Positions 1 through 8,674 of a stretch of 64,000 bases of DNA are shown in pieces (position 1 is the stretch's first letter; each line of letters begins with the position of its first letter). The stretch lies in the NCBI GenBank assembly GCA_024638915.1, contig JAHEJJ010000006.1, forward strand, positions 30,417 through 94,416. The letters run 5' to 3'. Origin of the DNA: Robiginitalea sp. (GTDB lineage Bacteria > Bacteroidota > Bacteroidia > Flavobacteriales > Flavobacteriaceae). The position numbers and the translations under genes are program-made. Under the pieces are notes generated by a model. That model ran no database searches. It saw only the letters and a list, made by a program, of their open reading frames with translations, and had not been told where the DNA came from.

Positions 1-322
1 TCTTGTCCTGTACTTCCCTTTTGACGCTTTCCACAAAATAGTCGTACAAGGCGGTGGTAACAAATAAATGATTGTTGTTGTCTGAGTACTCTTTAACTTG
101 TTCCACCAAAGTTTTAAGCTGTGCTTTGCTTTCCTTGAGCATAGACTCCTTCAGGATGGCTGTTGATGTCCTGACCGAACTCCCCGCCCCTGAATAAGGC
201 GGAATTGGATTTACATTGAGGAGATAGAAGGTGCATTTATCATTTTTAAAAAAATCAAGGCAATACTTTAAAGCATTCCATGAGTTTAATGAAAAATCCG
301 TCGGTAGTAATATTCGTTTCAT
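1..322 (-). CDS. Universal stress protein, partial (C-terminus beyond window)
   Basis: The frame opens at an ATG at 320-322 and runs off the left edge after about 107 codons. It begins MKRILLPTDFSLNSW, the typical first beta strand of a UspA fold, followed by a strand ending YLLNVNP. The ATP-binding G-x2-G-x9-G loop, if present, lies outside the window. It is the last visible gene of a minus-strand run that includes another Usp protein and a two-component system. An FNR/CRP-like palindrome 56 bases upstream and a perfect TATTTTTG element suggest it has its own regulated promoter. Family call is firm; its specific role is unknown. Confidence 0.88.
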   Translation of the reverse strand, partial: MKRILLPTDFSLNSWNALKYCLDFFKNDKCTFYLLNVNPIPPYSGAGSSVRTSTAILKESMLKESKAQLKTLVEQVKEYSDNNNHLFVTTALYDYFVESVKREVQDK

Positions 323-346
323 ATCGGTAAAGGATTTAAACGTTCA

Positions 347-389
347 CAAAAATACGCGCATCCCCCCTACTTGTAAATGACTCTCATCA
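347..389 (-). promoter_or_regulatory. FNR/CRP-like box plus -7 element for the usp gene at 322
   Basis: Positions 378-389 read TGACTCTCATCA (TGATGAGAGTCA on the coding strand), a TGA-N6-TCA palindrome. On the coding strand the Bacteroidota -7 element TATTTTTG lies at 354-347, a full match to TAnnTTTG. Box centre to the first base of the element is 29.5 bases, which would place the box near -41, the class II activator position. Three other sites in the first 9 kb share this geometry. Confidence 0.6.
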
Positions 390-414
390 TATTGCCTTTC
401 ATAATTCATTCCAT

Positions 415-1467
415 TTACCGCATATTCTGAAGTCTTTTGGTATCGATAATCTTAATACTTCGGTCTTTGATATCGATAATACCCTCTTTCTTAAAACTTG
501 AAAGTGTCCTGATCAGTGTTTCGGTAGCCATACCAGCTACCCCTGCAAGGTCGCTTCGGAGAATGTGAATATTGCCCAGCCTGTCTTCCTGGAGTTTATC
601 TGTAAATCTTAGCAGAGTACTCGCCGTCTTTCTCCTGACTGAACCATAGGCCATCTCCAAAAGCTGTTCCCTTGTTTCTGAGAGGTCTTCTGCCAGCATT
701 TGAAGGAGTTCCATGATAAGGTCAGAATTATGTTCAAGCGCCCTTTTCAACTGCTCCTTAGTAATACCGGTTAACCTGCATTCTTCAATGGCTGTGGCAT
801 ATTCCCGATAAGGAATATTGCTGGTAAAACTAGTAAATCCGAAAAAATCATCCGCCTTATAAATACCTGTAATAAGTTCTTTTCCCTGTTCATCCAGTTT
901 ATGAGTTTTCACAGCACCGCTCAGAATAAGGTAAACCAGATTTGAGTTGTCTCCTTCCCGGTATATCTCCTGGTTTAACCCAAAAGTGAATTCCCTTCCG
1001 TGATCATCTATATAATTCTTAAATTCTTCTAAGTTTCTGATATCCAAGCCCTCTGTCCAATACTGTTGCCCTTCCTGCTCGCTTAGTTCCTTCAGGATAA
1101 CGGATCGGGCGATACGGCTTTCAATAGCACCGATGAGTTCAGATTCTTCAAAGGGCTTTGTGATATAATCGTCTGCTCCCAGTTCCATGCCTTTGCGGAT
1201 ATCCTTTCTTTCGGTTTTTGCAGACAGGAAAATAAAGGGTATTCCTTGTGTATCGTGGTGCTCTGACAATGCCTCTAAAACCTGGTAGCCATCCATCCCG
1301 GGCATCATAATATCACAAACGATCACATCAGGGATATTATGTCTTGCCAGCACTATTCCCTTTATACCGTCCGAGGCCGTAAGCACTTCATACTTCGCTA
1401 AATTCAGCAATTCTGCTGTATTTTCCCTAAGCACATTATCGTCTTCTATGAGGAGAACTCTTTTCAT
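415..1467 (-). CDS. Response regulator: REC + cyclic-nucleotide-binding fold + CRP-type helix-turn-helix
   Basis: 350 residues from the ATG at 1465-1467; a TTG one codon earlier is less likely. Residues 1-120 form a receiver domain with acidic pocket EDD near 8-10, phospho-acceptor D52 in DIMMPGMDG, S82 and K104 in TKPF. Residues about 140-265 form a CRP-like beta-barrel effector domain without an obvious cAMP pocket. Residues about 270-335 are a Crp-type winged helix with recognition segment TETLIRTL; E316 and R320 occupy the positions that read TGA half-sites in CRP and FNR. No FNR-like cysteine cluster is seen. It lies 61 bp downstream of the LOV histidine kinase and is its likely partner. 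Predicted to bind the TGA-N6-TCA boxes found nearby; that link is inference. Confidence 0.93.
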   Translation of the reverse strand: MKRVLLIEDDNVLRENTAELLNLAKYEVLTASDGIKGIVLARHNIPDVIVCDIMMPGMDGYQVLEALSEHHDTQGIPFIFLSAKTERKDIRKGMELGADDYITKPFEESELIGAIESRIARSVILKELSEQEGQQYWTEGLDIRNLEEFKNYIDDHGREFTFGLNQEIYREGDNSNLVYLILSGAVKTHKLDEQGKELITGIYKADDFFGFTSFTSNIPYREYATAIEECRLTGITKEQLKRALEHNSDLIMELLQMLAEDLSETREQLLEMAYGSVRRKTASTLLRFTDKLQEDRLGNIHILRSDLAGVAGMATETLIRTLSSFKKEGIIDIKDRSIKIIDTKRLQNMR

Positions 1468-1528
1468 CAACTGCTTAATTTTAAGTACAATTTACGCCCA
1501 AATAAGTGTCCGATGCGTAACCTTAGTC

Positions 1529-3421
1529 TCATCTTACGGGTTTTTGGTCCAAAGGTAGTACGATTGTAAAGATACTCCCCTGATTTTCCACACTCTCAAA
1601 CTCAATACTTCCACCCAAGTTTTCAACATGGGTTTTGACTATATTCAGGCCGATTCCGGTCCCCTGGGTGGTTAAGACATTTCCTGCTCTGAAATAGCGT
1701 TCAAATATATGCTTCTGATCCCCCGCAGGTATTCCTACACCCTGGTCCTTGATCCTGAATATGACGCGATTTTCCAGGACTTCTACCTCCATGAATATGG
1801 TTGTATTTTCATGAGAGTATTTAATCGCGTTGTGCAGGAGATTGGTCAGGGTTAGGGCAACGATCTTTTCATCCTGAAAAATCCTGATTTCTTCGATGTT
1901 TATAGGGTATTCTATTTTCTGACCTGTTTTTAATAACATATTGGCGCTATAGACCACTTCATTGATCACTTTACTGAGATAGAATTCGGTCATCTTGTAT
2001 ATTTCCTTTCCTTGCTCCAGGCGCTCCACTGATAAAAAATCGTCCAGGATCCCTGTGAGATGCTTAACTTCCGAAGTAATGGACTTTATGTGCTTATCTC
2101 GTTTTTGCTGTTGATCTTCCAACGGGTATTTTCCGATCAAAGTCGCAGAAGTTAGAATGGCGCTTAAAGGGGTTTTGAACTCATGTGATACGAGCGACAG
2201 GAATTTGGTTTTGAGTGCCCCTAGTTCCTTTTCTTTGATCAGCGCCTGCCTTAGTTGTTCTGTGCGTTCGGCTACTGTATTTTCTAACTTTTTGGTATAG
2301 TCCTTCCTATCGGAGATATCCATTACAATGGCTACAATCAGCGTGCGATCTTCGAGTGAAGAAGATTGCATATGGATCTCTACCGGATAGCTGCTTCCGT
2401 CTTTACGGGAATAGGTGGTTTCCAGTTCAACCTTTTTACGTGAATTGGACAGTATCGGCTGTATGAGTTTTATGAATTTCTTTTTGCTGAACTCAGGCAT
2501 GAGTTCATAGGGCTTCATCGATTGGAGTTCCTGCAACTTATAGCCAATACTTTTTTGTGCTCCAAAATTAGCATGGGTAAATTCAAGCGATTCCGCATCG
2601 AAAACATAGATCTCGTTCAGGGAGTCATTAAAGATCTTGATAAGGTGGCTTATTTCCTGTTCGGCCATCACCCTTTCTGAGACATCGTTCTGTATACCTA
2701 TGAAATGAGTGATCTTTCCATTGGTCGCCCGAATAGGATTTACCGACACTTCATTCCAGAACATGCTGCCGTCCTTTTTGTAATTCCTTACCTCTACCTG
2801 GCAGCTGCTACCGGTTTTAATGGCCTCCCGGATCTGCTTTACCCCCTCCTGATTTCGATCTTTACGCTGTAGGAAGCGGCAGTTGTGCCCCATGATTTCT
2901 TCTTTGGTGTACCCCGTCAATTTCTGAAATGCCTTGTTATAATAAATAATGGGGTTATCCTCCTGTTGGGCATCGGTGATCACTATTCCGTTAAGGGCAA
3001 ATTCTAATGCTTTTCCTTTAATTTTGAGCTTGCGCCGATATTCCAGGGTCTGGGTCATGTCGTATACCACAGCCAGAACATATTTTCGCTGATAGATCGT
3101 GAAAGGGCTGAGACCTACTTCCAACGGAAATTCTTTTCCCGATTTTTTCAACCCACATAGCACCCTTCCGTCGGCCATCCGACCTTGTTTTCCCTGGTGG
3201 AAGAATTCGGTCATATGTTTTTCATGTGGTTTCTTATAATTGTCAGGAATGATCTGCGACAGGGATGTACCGATGAGTTCGTCGGGTTCATAACCAAAAA
3301 GAGATTCGGCCCGTCTGTTGATCGAGACGATCGTAAAATCGTGGTTCACCACTATGGTGCCCTCCATTATTGCCTCGGATAGGAGGTGAAAAATATTACC
3401 ATTTTTTTTAAAAACGCGCAT
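1529..3421 (-). CDS. PAS-LOV-PAS sensor histidine kinase (putative blue-light photoreceptor)
   Basis: 630 residues with no membrane segment, so cytoplasmic. Order: PAS about 12-122; LOV domain about 138-250; PAS about 258-372; coiled coil 373-405; HisKA with H413 in SHEFKTPLSA; HATPase_c with N-box N527/N531, DQGVGIP at 559-565 and GTGIGL at 587-592. The second domain contains GHNCRFLQ (C181 as flavin adduct cysteine), NYKKDG (N213), FWNE (N223) and FIGIQND (Q244). These are the FMN-contact positions of LOV domains such as YtvA, so a photocycle is expected. It sits between a Usp gene (44 bp upstream) and the CRP-type response regulator. Domain call is firm; light response is inferred from the motif. 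Confidence 0.95.
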   Translation of the reverse strand: MRVFKKNGNIFHLLSEAIMEGTIVVNHDFTIVSINRRAESLFGYEPDELIGTSLSQIIPDNYKKPHEKHMTEFFHQGKQGRMADGRVLCGLKKSGKEFPLEVGLSPFTIYQRKYVLAVVYDMTQTLEYRRKLKIKGKALEFALNGIVITDAQQEDNPIIYYNKAFQKLTGYTKEEIMGHNCRFLQRKDRNQEGVKQIREAIKTGSSCQVEVRNYKKDGSMFWNEVSVNPIRATNGKITHFIGIQNDVSERVMAEQEISHLIKIFNDSLNEIYVFDAESLEFTHANFGAQKSIGYKLQELQSMKPYELMPEFSKKKFIKLIQPILSNSRKKVELETTYSRKDGSSYPVEIHMQSSSLEDRTLIVAIVMDISDRKDYTKKLENTVAERTEQLRQALIKEKELGALKTKFLSLVSHEFKTPLSAILTSATLIGKYPLEDQQQKRDKHIKSITSEVKHLTGILDDFLSVERLEQGKEIYKMTEFYLSKVINEVVYSANMLLKTGQKIEYPINIEEIRIFQDEKIVALTLTNLLHNAIKYSHENTTIFMEVEVLENRVIFRIKDQGVGIPAGDQKHIFERYFRAGNVLTTQGTGIGLNIVKTHVENLGGSIEFESVENQGSIFTIVLPLDQKPVR

Positions 3422-3465
3422 AGGAAAAATTTATAAGAGCTAGTTTCAGATCGGGAATAAGATGC

Positions 3466-4302
3466 CTAGATCTTGCAACTGATGACAGGAAATTTGGCGT
3501 GATTGGCCAAATCTGCTCCCAGGCTCCCTTTGAAAAAATGCATTAAACCGCTACGCCCGTGAGTTGGGATCGCGATCACATCTGCATCGATTTCTCCCGC
3601 TACGAAATAAACACCTCCTTCGATGGTATAGTCCGAAACAAATCGGATCGAGGTTTTAGATGGAAGTCTACCTCCATGGGCAGCGTTCATAAAATTGTCG
3701 GCCGTCTCCTGCTTCTCCCGCGTACTTCTGAATTTTTCATTTGGCAGGTTAACATAAACCAGGCAGACCTCGGCATCCCAAAGGGTTGCCAGTTTCCTGA
3801 TTCGGTTATAAGCTACTATTGCTTCAAGGCTGAAGTCGGTGGCAAAAACCACTTTTCGCGGATTAAAATCAGGGCGTCGGGTCTTGATTACCAGCACGGG
3901 TATCTCGGAACTGCGCACCACCTTTTCCGTATTGGACCCGACAAATAACTCACTCAATCCTCCGGTACCATGCGAACCCATCACGATAAGATCGATATTC
4001 TGCTCGGCGGCAACTTGATTGATTTCACTGAAAATTTTATAATTCTGGACTATTTCGCTTACTTTCAAATCTTTAAGATAGGGTTGATTAAGAAAGCGTT
4101 CGAACCTGGTTTTGGCCAGTTTCATATAATAATGTGCTTCTGCGAATTCCTGTGTCTCATCTTTGGTAAGAAAGGCCTCAGAAAGTCCTAACATATGAAG
4201 TACTATAATTTCGGATTCGTATTTCCGTGCCAGTATTGCGGCTACCTCCAATGCGAATCCTGCGTGCTCAGAAAAATCGACGGGTACCAGGATCCTCTTC
4301 AT
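3466..4302 (-). CDS. Tandem-domain universal stress protein (UspA family)
   Basis: 278 residues with two Usp folds. The first starts MKRILVPVDFSEHAG and ends with GSHGTGGLSELFVGSN, a full G-x2-G-x9-G-S ATP-binding loop, near residues 115-135. The second spans about 150-278 and ends with THGRSGLMHFFKGS, which also keeps the loop. Such proteins are cytoplasmic ATP-binding stress or dormancy factors. It lies 24 bp after hpf and 44 bp before the LOV kinase on the same strand, with no terminator visible, so hpf-usp-kinase-regulator may be one transcript. Confidence 0.93.
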   Translation of the reverse strand: MKRILVPVDFSEHAGFALEVAAILARKYESEIIVLHMLGLSEAFLTKDETQEFAEAHYYMKLAKTRFERFLNQPYLKDLKVSEIVQNYKIFSEINQVAAEQNIDLIVMGSHGTGGLSELFVGSNTEKVVRSSEIPVLVIKTRRPDFNPRKVVFATDFSLEAIVAYNRIRKLATLWDAEVCLVYVNLPNEKFRSTREKQETADNFMNAAHGGRLPSKTSIRFVSDYTIEGGVYFVAGEIDADVIAIPTHGRSGLMHFFKGSLGADLANHAKFPVISCKI

Positions 4303-4326
4303 AATTCAGGCTTATTATGCTAATAG

Positions 4327-4626
4327 TCAGTATTTCTTAAACGTGTGTTTGCGTTTCTGCAATTGTACTTCTAAATCTTTAATCGTTCCTGCAGCGGCCT
4401 TTTCAAAATCATCTTCATTGCTTTTGGCAAATATTCTGGGGCCGGGAACACTTAAACGGATCTCGCAAATCTTGCCTTTACCCGACGGATCGTTTTCCAT
4501 CTTAAAAAATACATCCGCCCGGATTATAAAATCGAATTTTTTGGACAGTTTATTCAGTTTGCTTGTCATCAATTCATTCATAGCCTCACTGGTAGGCATT
4601 TGAATATATTGGTAATTAATCGTCAT
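4327..4626 (-). CDS. hpf: Short ribosome hibernation-promoting factor (HPF/RaiA family)
   Basis: 99 residues, the short form that lacks the C-terminal dimerisation domain of long HPF. It starts MTINYQYIQMPTSEAM and contains the typical beta-alpha core with a basic tail (QKRKHTFKKY). Family members bind the 30S decoding region and silence or dimerise ribosomes in stationary phase. It is the first gene of the hpf-usp-LOV kinase-CRP regulator run, and an FNR/CRP-like box lies 57 bases upstream, so its expression is probably tied to that regulator. Confidence 0.92.
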   Translation of the reverse strand: MTINYQYIQMPTSEAMNELMTSKLNKLSKKFDFIIRADVFFKMENDPSGKGKICEIRLSVPGPRIFAKSNEDDFEKAAAGTIKDLEVQLQKRKHTFKKY

Positions 4627-4651
4627 ATGTAGAAGTTTTGAGATGTGAATA

Positions 4652-4694
4652 TAAAATTCGCTGAGCTGACACTAGAAAACTATGACATTTATCA
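4652..4694 (-). promoter_or_regulatory. FNR/CRP-like box upstream of hpf
   Basis: Positions 4683-4694 read TGACATTTATCA, i.e. TGATAAATGTCA toward hpf. The same 12-mer recurs at 5258-5269. At the same 29.5-base offset as the other sites the coding strand has GAATTTTA (4659-4652), matching four of the six fixed positions of TAnnTTTG. A second candidate, TATATTCA, lies at 4653-4646. The box is clear; the exact start site is not. Confidence 0.5.
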
Positions 4695-4706
4695 TTCCCG
4701 GTCAAA

Positions 4707-5207
4707 TCACAGAGCGGGAATCTCAAAAAAAGGTTGGTTTAGGGTTAGTCGGTTGCCTAAGTAACTAACGGAAATCGTTTTGCCCTTTTTATTCAAGAGC
4801 ATAACCACCAACACACCCAGGATAATAATATTTTTAATAATATACTGACCAAGCAAGGTAAGTCCGAACGGTGCATCGGTCCACAACAGCTCGGAAAAGA
4901 AAACAAAAGGTGAAAATGTTAAAAGAATATGTATCAGGGCCATTTGTATGGTAAAGCGATTCCAAAGATTAAAGATTAAAAGGATTCCAATAGCCGTTTC
5001 CCAAACGGCTAGTAGTATAATGGACACTTCCGGAAGTATCAACCCCTCTGTCAGATGGGTGATAGTATTTTTGGCCAGTTGTTCAGCCGGACTGACCCCT
5101 GAGAAAAACTTCAGACTGCCAAATTAGAGATAGACCAGACCAATACTGATGGGTAGTATCGATAATTGAGAGAGTCGCCTTATGGAGACGGGTAGGATAT
5201 CTTTCAT
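4707..5207 (-). pseudogene. DoxX-like membrane protein gene with in-frame stop
   Basis: An ATG at 5205-5207 opens MKDILPVSIRRLSQL and reads through GLVYL, then TAA at 5124-5126, then FGSLKFFSGVSPAEQL, then about 110 more residues in the same frame to the stop at 4707-4709. The joined product would be about 166 residues with four hydrophobic segments and the FGSLKFFxGxSPAE motif usual in DoxX-like/DUF417-like proteins, where the residue at the stop is typically Trp. Only the fragment after a TTG at 5042 is otherwise callable. No frameshift is needed, so this looks like a nonsense mutation or a sequencing error. An FNR/CRP-like box lies 51 bases upstream. Confidence 0.7.
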
Positions 5208-5226
5208 TATTATTTGATTAAAGCCG

Positions 5227-5300
5227 CTAATCTATTAGCAGCCAAACAATAAAAAGATGATAAATGTCATAGTATAAGCGGTGCCAGGGATATAGGTTGC
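5227..5300. promoter_or_regulatory. FNR/CRP-like box between DoxX-like pseudogene and exporter operon, possibly bidirectional
   Basis: The box TGATAAATGTCA is at 5258-5269. Toward the DoxX-like gene TAGATTAG starts at 5234, 29.5 bases from the box centre. Toward the exporter TAGGTTGC starts at 5293, also 29.5 bases away. Both fit TAnnTT but not the final TG or G fully. The exporter's first ATG is about 160-195 bases further on, so use in that direction is less certain. Confidence 0.45.
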
Positions 5301-5495
5301 CCCTATTTTAGTTCCCAAATTTATCAGGTTCTATTGGTGAACTGCTAAATAAATAAGGTAAATTAGAACTGGATTGCATCCCTGATAGACCCACTATACT
5401 GGGAATTTTAGTACACTGGAAATCAGTTGTTAATGCGTATAAAATATTATTGAAAGATGCCTCAGTATCCCAAAAATTACGATGTCTTGCTCTTT

Positions 5496-6611
5496 ATGGA
5501 AAGGAATTGGCTCGTGGGATTGGCGTATAATTTTCTAACTATTCTGAGCTTCTTAGCTTTGGTTGGACTCACTTCCTGCCGATCAGATAGGGACAGTATC
5601 ACACCAACGATCACTACCATCACAGAATCCGTTTATTCTTCTGCTACGGTTCAACCAGACAGCCTTTATCAGGTTTATGCTGCTGTTTCAGGTATTTTGG
5701 ACCAGAATCTTGTGGAAGAGGGAGATACTGTTATCAGGGGTACCCCCATCGCACAGATTATAAACAATGCCCCACAACTCAATGTGGAAAATGCTCGTTT
5801 AAACCTTGAGCTAGCCATAGACAATTACAGCGGTAATAATGCTGTGCTAAGGACCTTAAAAGATGAAATCAGAGCAGCTCGCCTTAGGGTTCAAAACGAC
5901 TCGGTCAACTTTTTCAGGCAGAAAAACTTATGGGAACAAAACATCGGTTCAGCCGTAGAATACGATAGTAGAAAACTTGCTTATGAACTTTCGAGTAATA
6001 ACTTGTCGCTGTTGATCAGCAATTACGAACGAACCAAAAACGAACTGAAAACAAAAGTCATCCAGGCGGAAAATAATTACAAGACGGCACAAATAACAAC
6101 AGGTGATTTTACAGTTGAAAGTAAGATTCAGGGGACCGTTTACGCGCTTTATAAGAATCACGGGGAATCGATCAGCGTCCTGGAACCACTCGCGGCTATT
6201 GGCAGCTCAAAAGAGTATATCATCGAGTTGCTGGTAGACGAAGTGGACATCGTAAAGATTCTTCTCGGCCAGCCAGTACTGGTTACGCTCGATGCCTATC
6301 AGGGCCAGGTTTTTGAAGCCAATGTGCGTAAAATTTACCCCAGGAAAGATGAAAGAACACAAACCTTTAAAATAGAGGCAGTTTTTAGTCAACCCCCCGA
6401 AGTTTTGTACCCGGGTCTGGCCGGTGAAGGCAATATTGTGGTGGGAAAGAAAGAAAATGCCATGACCATACCTCGTGAATACCTTGTAGCTGAAAATCAG
6501 GTAATGACCAAAGATGGCCTCGTTTCTGTTCAGCTGGGGCTTCACAACCTGGAACTGGTCGAAATACTGGGCGGGATAAATAAAGAAACGAATATCTTAA
6601 AACCAGAGTAA
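5496..6611 (+). CDS. HlyD-family periplasmic adaptor lipoprotein of an ABC exporter
   Basis: 371 residues from the ATG at 5496; an upstream in-frame ATG at 5457 would add 13 residues before the signal peptide and is less likely. The N-terminus is a hydrophobic stretch ending in lipobox LTSC. A biotinyl/lipoyl-like half motif (VSGILDQNLVEEGDTV), a long helical hairpin about residues 95-200 and a beta-barrel domain follow, the order of membrane-fusion proteins. It overlaps the permease gene by one base (TAATG), and an ATPase follows, so the three form a MacA/MacB-like system with split permease and ATPase. No TolC gene is nearby; substrate unknown. Confidence 0.9.
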   Translation: MERNWLVGLAYNFLTILSFLALVGLTSCRSDRDSITPTITTITESVYSSATVQPDSLYQVYAAVSGILDQNLVEEGDTVIRGTPIAQIINNAPQLNVENARLNLELAIDNYSGNNAVLRTLKDEIRAARLRVQNDSVNFFRQKNLWEQNIGSAVEYDSRKLAYELSSNNLSLLISNYERTKNELKTKVIQAENNYKTAQITTGDFTVESKIQGTVYALYKNHGESISVLEPLAAIGSSKEYIIELLVDEVDIVKILLGQPVLVTLDAYQGQVFEANVRKIYPRKDERTQTFKIEAVFSQPPEVLYPGLAGEGNIVVGKKENAMTIPREYLVAENQVMTKDGLVSVQLGLHNLELVEILGGINKETNILKPE

Positions 6612-7873
6612 TGACCAATTGGAAGGTTATTCTGCAAATCGCCAGGACACATTTAGTGACCAAGTTGAAATCGACTGTTACGGCTTCGCTGGGTGTCACT
6701 TTTGGTATCGGTGCTTATATTACCCTGGTCAGCTTTATGACCGGACTCAACAAAATGCTCGATGATCTTATCCTGAATCAAACCCCTCATATCCATCTCT
6801 ACAATGAAATTGAACCATCAGCTCAACAACCAGTGGCGCTTTATCCCGAGTTTGAAGAAGCCATAAACATCGTCCGCTCGGTAAAACCAAAGAAAAGTCA
6901 GCGAAAGATCCATAATGCCTTACCAATTTTAAATTATTTAAGGGAAAAGGAGAATGTAAAAGGTGCTACCCCACAACTAAGGGCTCAAATCTTTTATTTA
7001 TCGGGTTCTATCGAAATCGGGGGGAATCTGACCGGCATTGACGTGATGGAAGAGATAAGGTTATCTAATTTCAGGGACTATATCGTAGAAGGTAGCTCCG
7101 AAGCGCTGCTCAATACAGAAAACGGCATCCTGCTCGGTTCCGGCCTGGCGGATAAAATGTCGCTATCCACTGGAGACAGGGTGCAGATCAGCACGGTTAA
7201 AGGCGATGTATTTCCCTTAAAGATTGTGGGGCTGTACCAAAGTGGAATTGCCGATATAGATAATATTCAGAGCTATACCAACCTCAAGACGGTTCAGCGC
7301 ATTCAGGGTGAGGCCGAAAACTATATTACCGATATCAATATAAAACTATACGATTTAGGCGAGGCCGTACCCATGGCGAGGCAGTTAGAAAAACAATTCA
7401 AGGTTAAGGCTACAGATATCATCGCGGCAAATGCACAATTTGAAACCGGATCCAATATCAGGAACCTCATCACTTATGCGGTGTCGGTTACCTTGCTTAT
7501 CGTCGCCGGTTTTGGTATTTATAACATCCTTAATATGTTGATCTATGAAAAGATGAAAGACATTGCTATACTAAAGGCAACGGGGTTTTCGGGCAAAGAC
7601 GTACAGTTGATCTTCATGAGCCAGGCAATGATCATTGGCCTGATCGGCGGGGCGATGGGACTTTTAGTCGGTTTCGTATTATCGCGTGTGATCGATCAAA
7701 TTCCTTTCGAAACTGAGGCCTTGCCCACGATTACCACTTTTCCGGTTAACTACAAACTGGGATACTATATCATCGGTATTGTATTTGCTTTGATATCCAC
7801 CTTTATAGCGGGGTATTTACCCTCTAATAAGGCCAAAAAGATAGATCCTGTAAAAATCATAAGGGGTACTTAA
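6611..7873 (+). CDS. FtsX/MacB-type ABC transporter permease
   Basis: 420 residues. One N-terminal membrane segment (about 20-45), a large periplasmic MacB-PCD-like domain (about 50-285) and three C-terminal membrane segments (about 288-310, 340-365, 385-405) ending in SNKAKKIDPVKIIRG, the usual MacB/LolC tail. It starts inside the stop codon of the adaptor gene, and the ATPase starts 9 bp after its stop. MacB-type permeases do not pump through the membrane but transmit ATP-driven motion to a periplasmic adaptor; substrates include peptides, lipoproteins and antibiotics. The substrate here cannot be told. Confidence 0.92.
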   Translation: MTNWKVILQIARTHLVTKLKSTVTASLGVTFGIGAYITLVSFMTGLNKMLDDLILNQTPHIHLYNEIEPSAQQPVALYPEFEEAINIVRSVKPKKSQRKIHNALPILNYLREKENVKGATPQLRAQIFYLSGSIEIGGNLTGIDVMEEIRLSNFRDYIVEGSSEALLNTENGILLGSGLADKMSLSTGDRVQISTVKGDVFPLKIVGLYQSGIADIDNIQSYTNLKTVQRIQGEAENYITDINIKLYDLGEAVPMARQLEKQFKVKATDIIAANAQFETGSNIRNLITYAVSVTLLIVAGFGIYNILNMLIYEKMKDIAILKATGFSGKDVQLIFMSQAMIIGLIGGAMGLLVGFVLSRVIDQIPFETEALPTITTFPVNYKLGYYIIGIVFALISTFIAGYLPSNKAKKIDPVKIIRGT

Positions 7874-7882
7874 ATCGGAGCG

Positions 7883-8566
7883 ATGGGAATTTTATTGGAA
7901 GCCCAAAATATAAATAAGCATTTTAGAAAACCTGTTGATTTTCATGTATTGCAAGACATCAGTTTTGCCGTACAACGCGGAGAATTCGTAAGTATAATGG
8001 GTAAATCGGGATCAGGTAAATCAACCCTGCTCTATATTCTCTCTACCCTGGATACTGATTATGAAGGACGTTTATGGTTCAATGGGGAACTTCTAACCGG
8101 CAAAGGGCAAAAACAGCTATCCAAAGTTCGCAATCAACATATCGGATTTGTTTTCCAGTTTCACTATCTGCTCTTAGAATTTTCCGTGCTTGAAAATGTT
8201 ATGCTCCCGGCACAAAAACTAGGTGCCAAAACTCATTTGGAAATAGAAAAACAGGCCCATAAGAGCCTGGGGATGCTCGGAATTGAACACCTTGGCAAGA
8301 AAAAGGCCTCAAGGATCTCAGGAGGTGAAAAACAACGTGTCGCCATAGCACGTGCCCTGATCAACAAACCTGACATCCTTATGGGAGATGAGCCCACCGG
8401 TAATCTCGACAGCTTCAATTCAGAAAATGTCTTTCAAATTTTTAAGCAACTCAAGGAAGAGGAAGGTCTTTCGCTTCTGGTGGTCACGCACGATGGGGAT
8501 TTTGCACGGAGAACAGATCGGATAATCACCATGGAGGATGGTCGGATTATTGGAGGCAACGGGTAG
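7883..8566 (+). CDS. ABC transporter ATP-binding protein (LolD/MacB-N type)
   Basis: 227 residues with Walker [10 protein letters not shown] (about 38-46), Q-loop in FVFQFHYLL, signature [14 protein letters not shown], Walker [13 protein letters not shown] and switch His in VVTHD. The EPTGNLDS and short length place it with the LolD/FtsE/MacB ATPases that pair with FtsX-like permeases. Third gene of the exporter operon. A weak hairpin follows the stop. Confidence 0.94.
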   Translation: MGILLEAQNINKHFRKPVDFHVLQDISFAVQRGEFVSIMGKSGSGKSTLLYILSTLDTDYEGRLWFNGELLTGKGQKQLSKVRNQHIGFVFQFHYLLLEFSVLENVMLPAQKLGAKTHLEIEKQAHKSLGMLGIEHLGKKKASRISGGEKQRVAIARALINKPDILMGDEPTGNLDSFNSENVFQIFKQLKEEEGLSLLVVTHDGDFARRTDRIITMEDGRIIGGNG

Positions 8567-8577
8567 TCATCATCCTC

Positions 8578-8594
8578 TAGGTAGGACCTATTTT
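8578..8594 (+). terminator. Weak terminator-like hairpin after the exporter operon
   Basis: TAGGT (8578-8582) pairs with ACCTA (8586-8590) over a three-base loop and is followed by TTTT. The stem is only five pairs, so termination may be partial. Confidence 0.3.
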
Positions 8595-8674
8595 AACTAC
8601 TGAGCTTTATCTCCTATTAAGCCATTAATACACTGCTTAAGAGCTTCTGCCAAAAATATTCGATGATACAGTTA

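Noticed and set aside
3185..3382. Plus-strand ORF inside the LOV kinase
   Set aside because: Shadow of a gene with strong domain evidence on the other strand.
5457..5495. Upstream ATG for the HlyD adaptor adding 13 residues
   Set aside because: It would put a polar stretch before the lipoprotein signal; the ATG at 5496 gives a normal signal peptide.
5496..8566. Whole exporter as a complete tripartite drug pump
   Set aside because: No outer-membrane channel gene is beside it and the substrate cannot be inferred from sequence.
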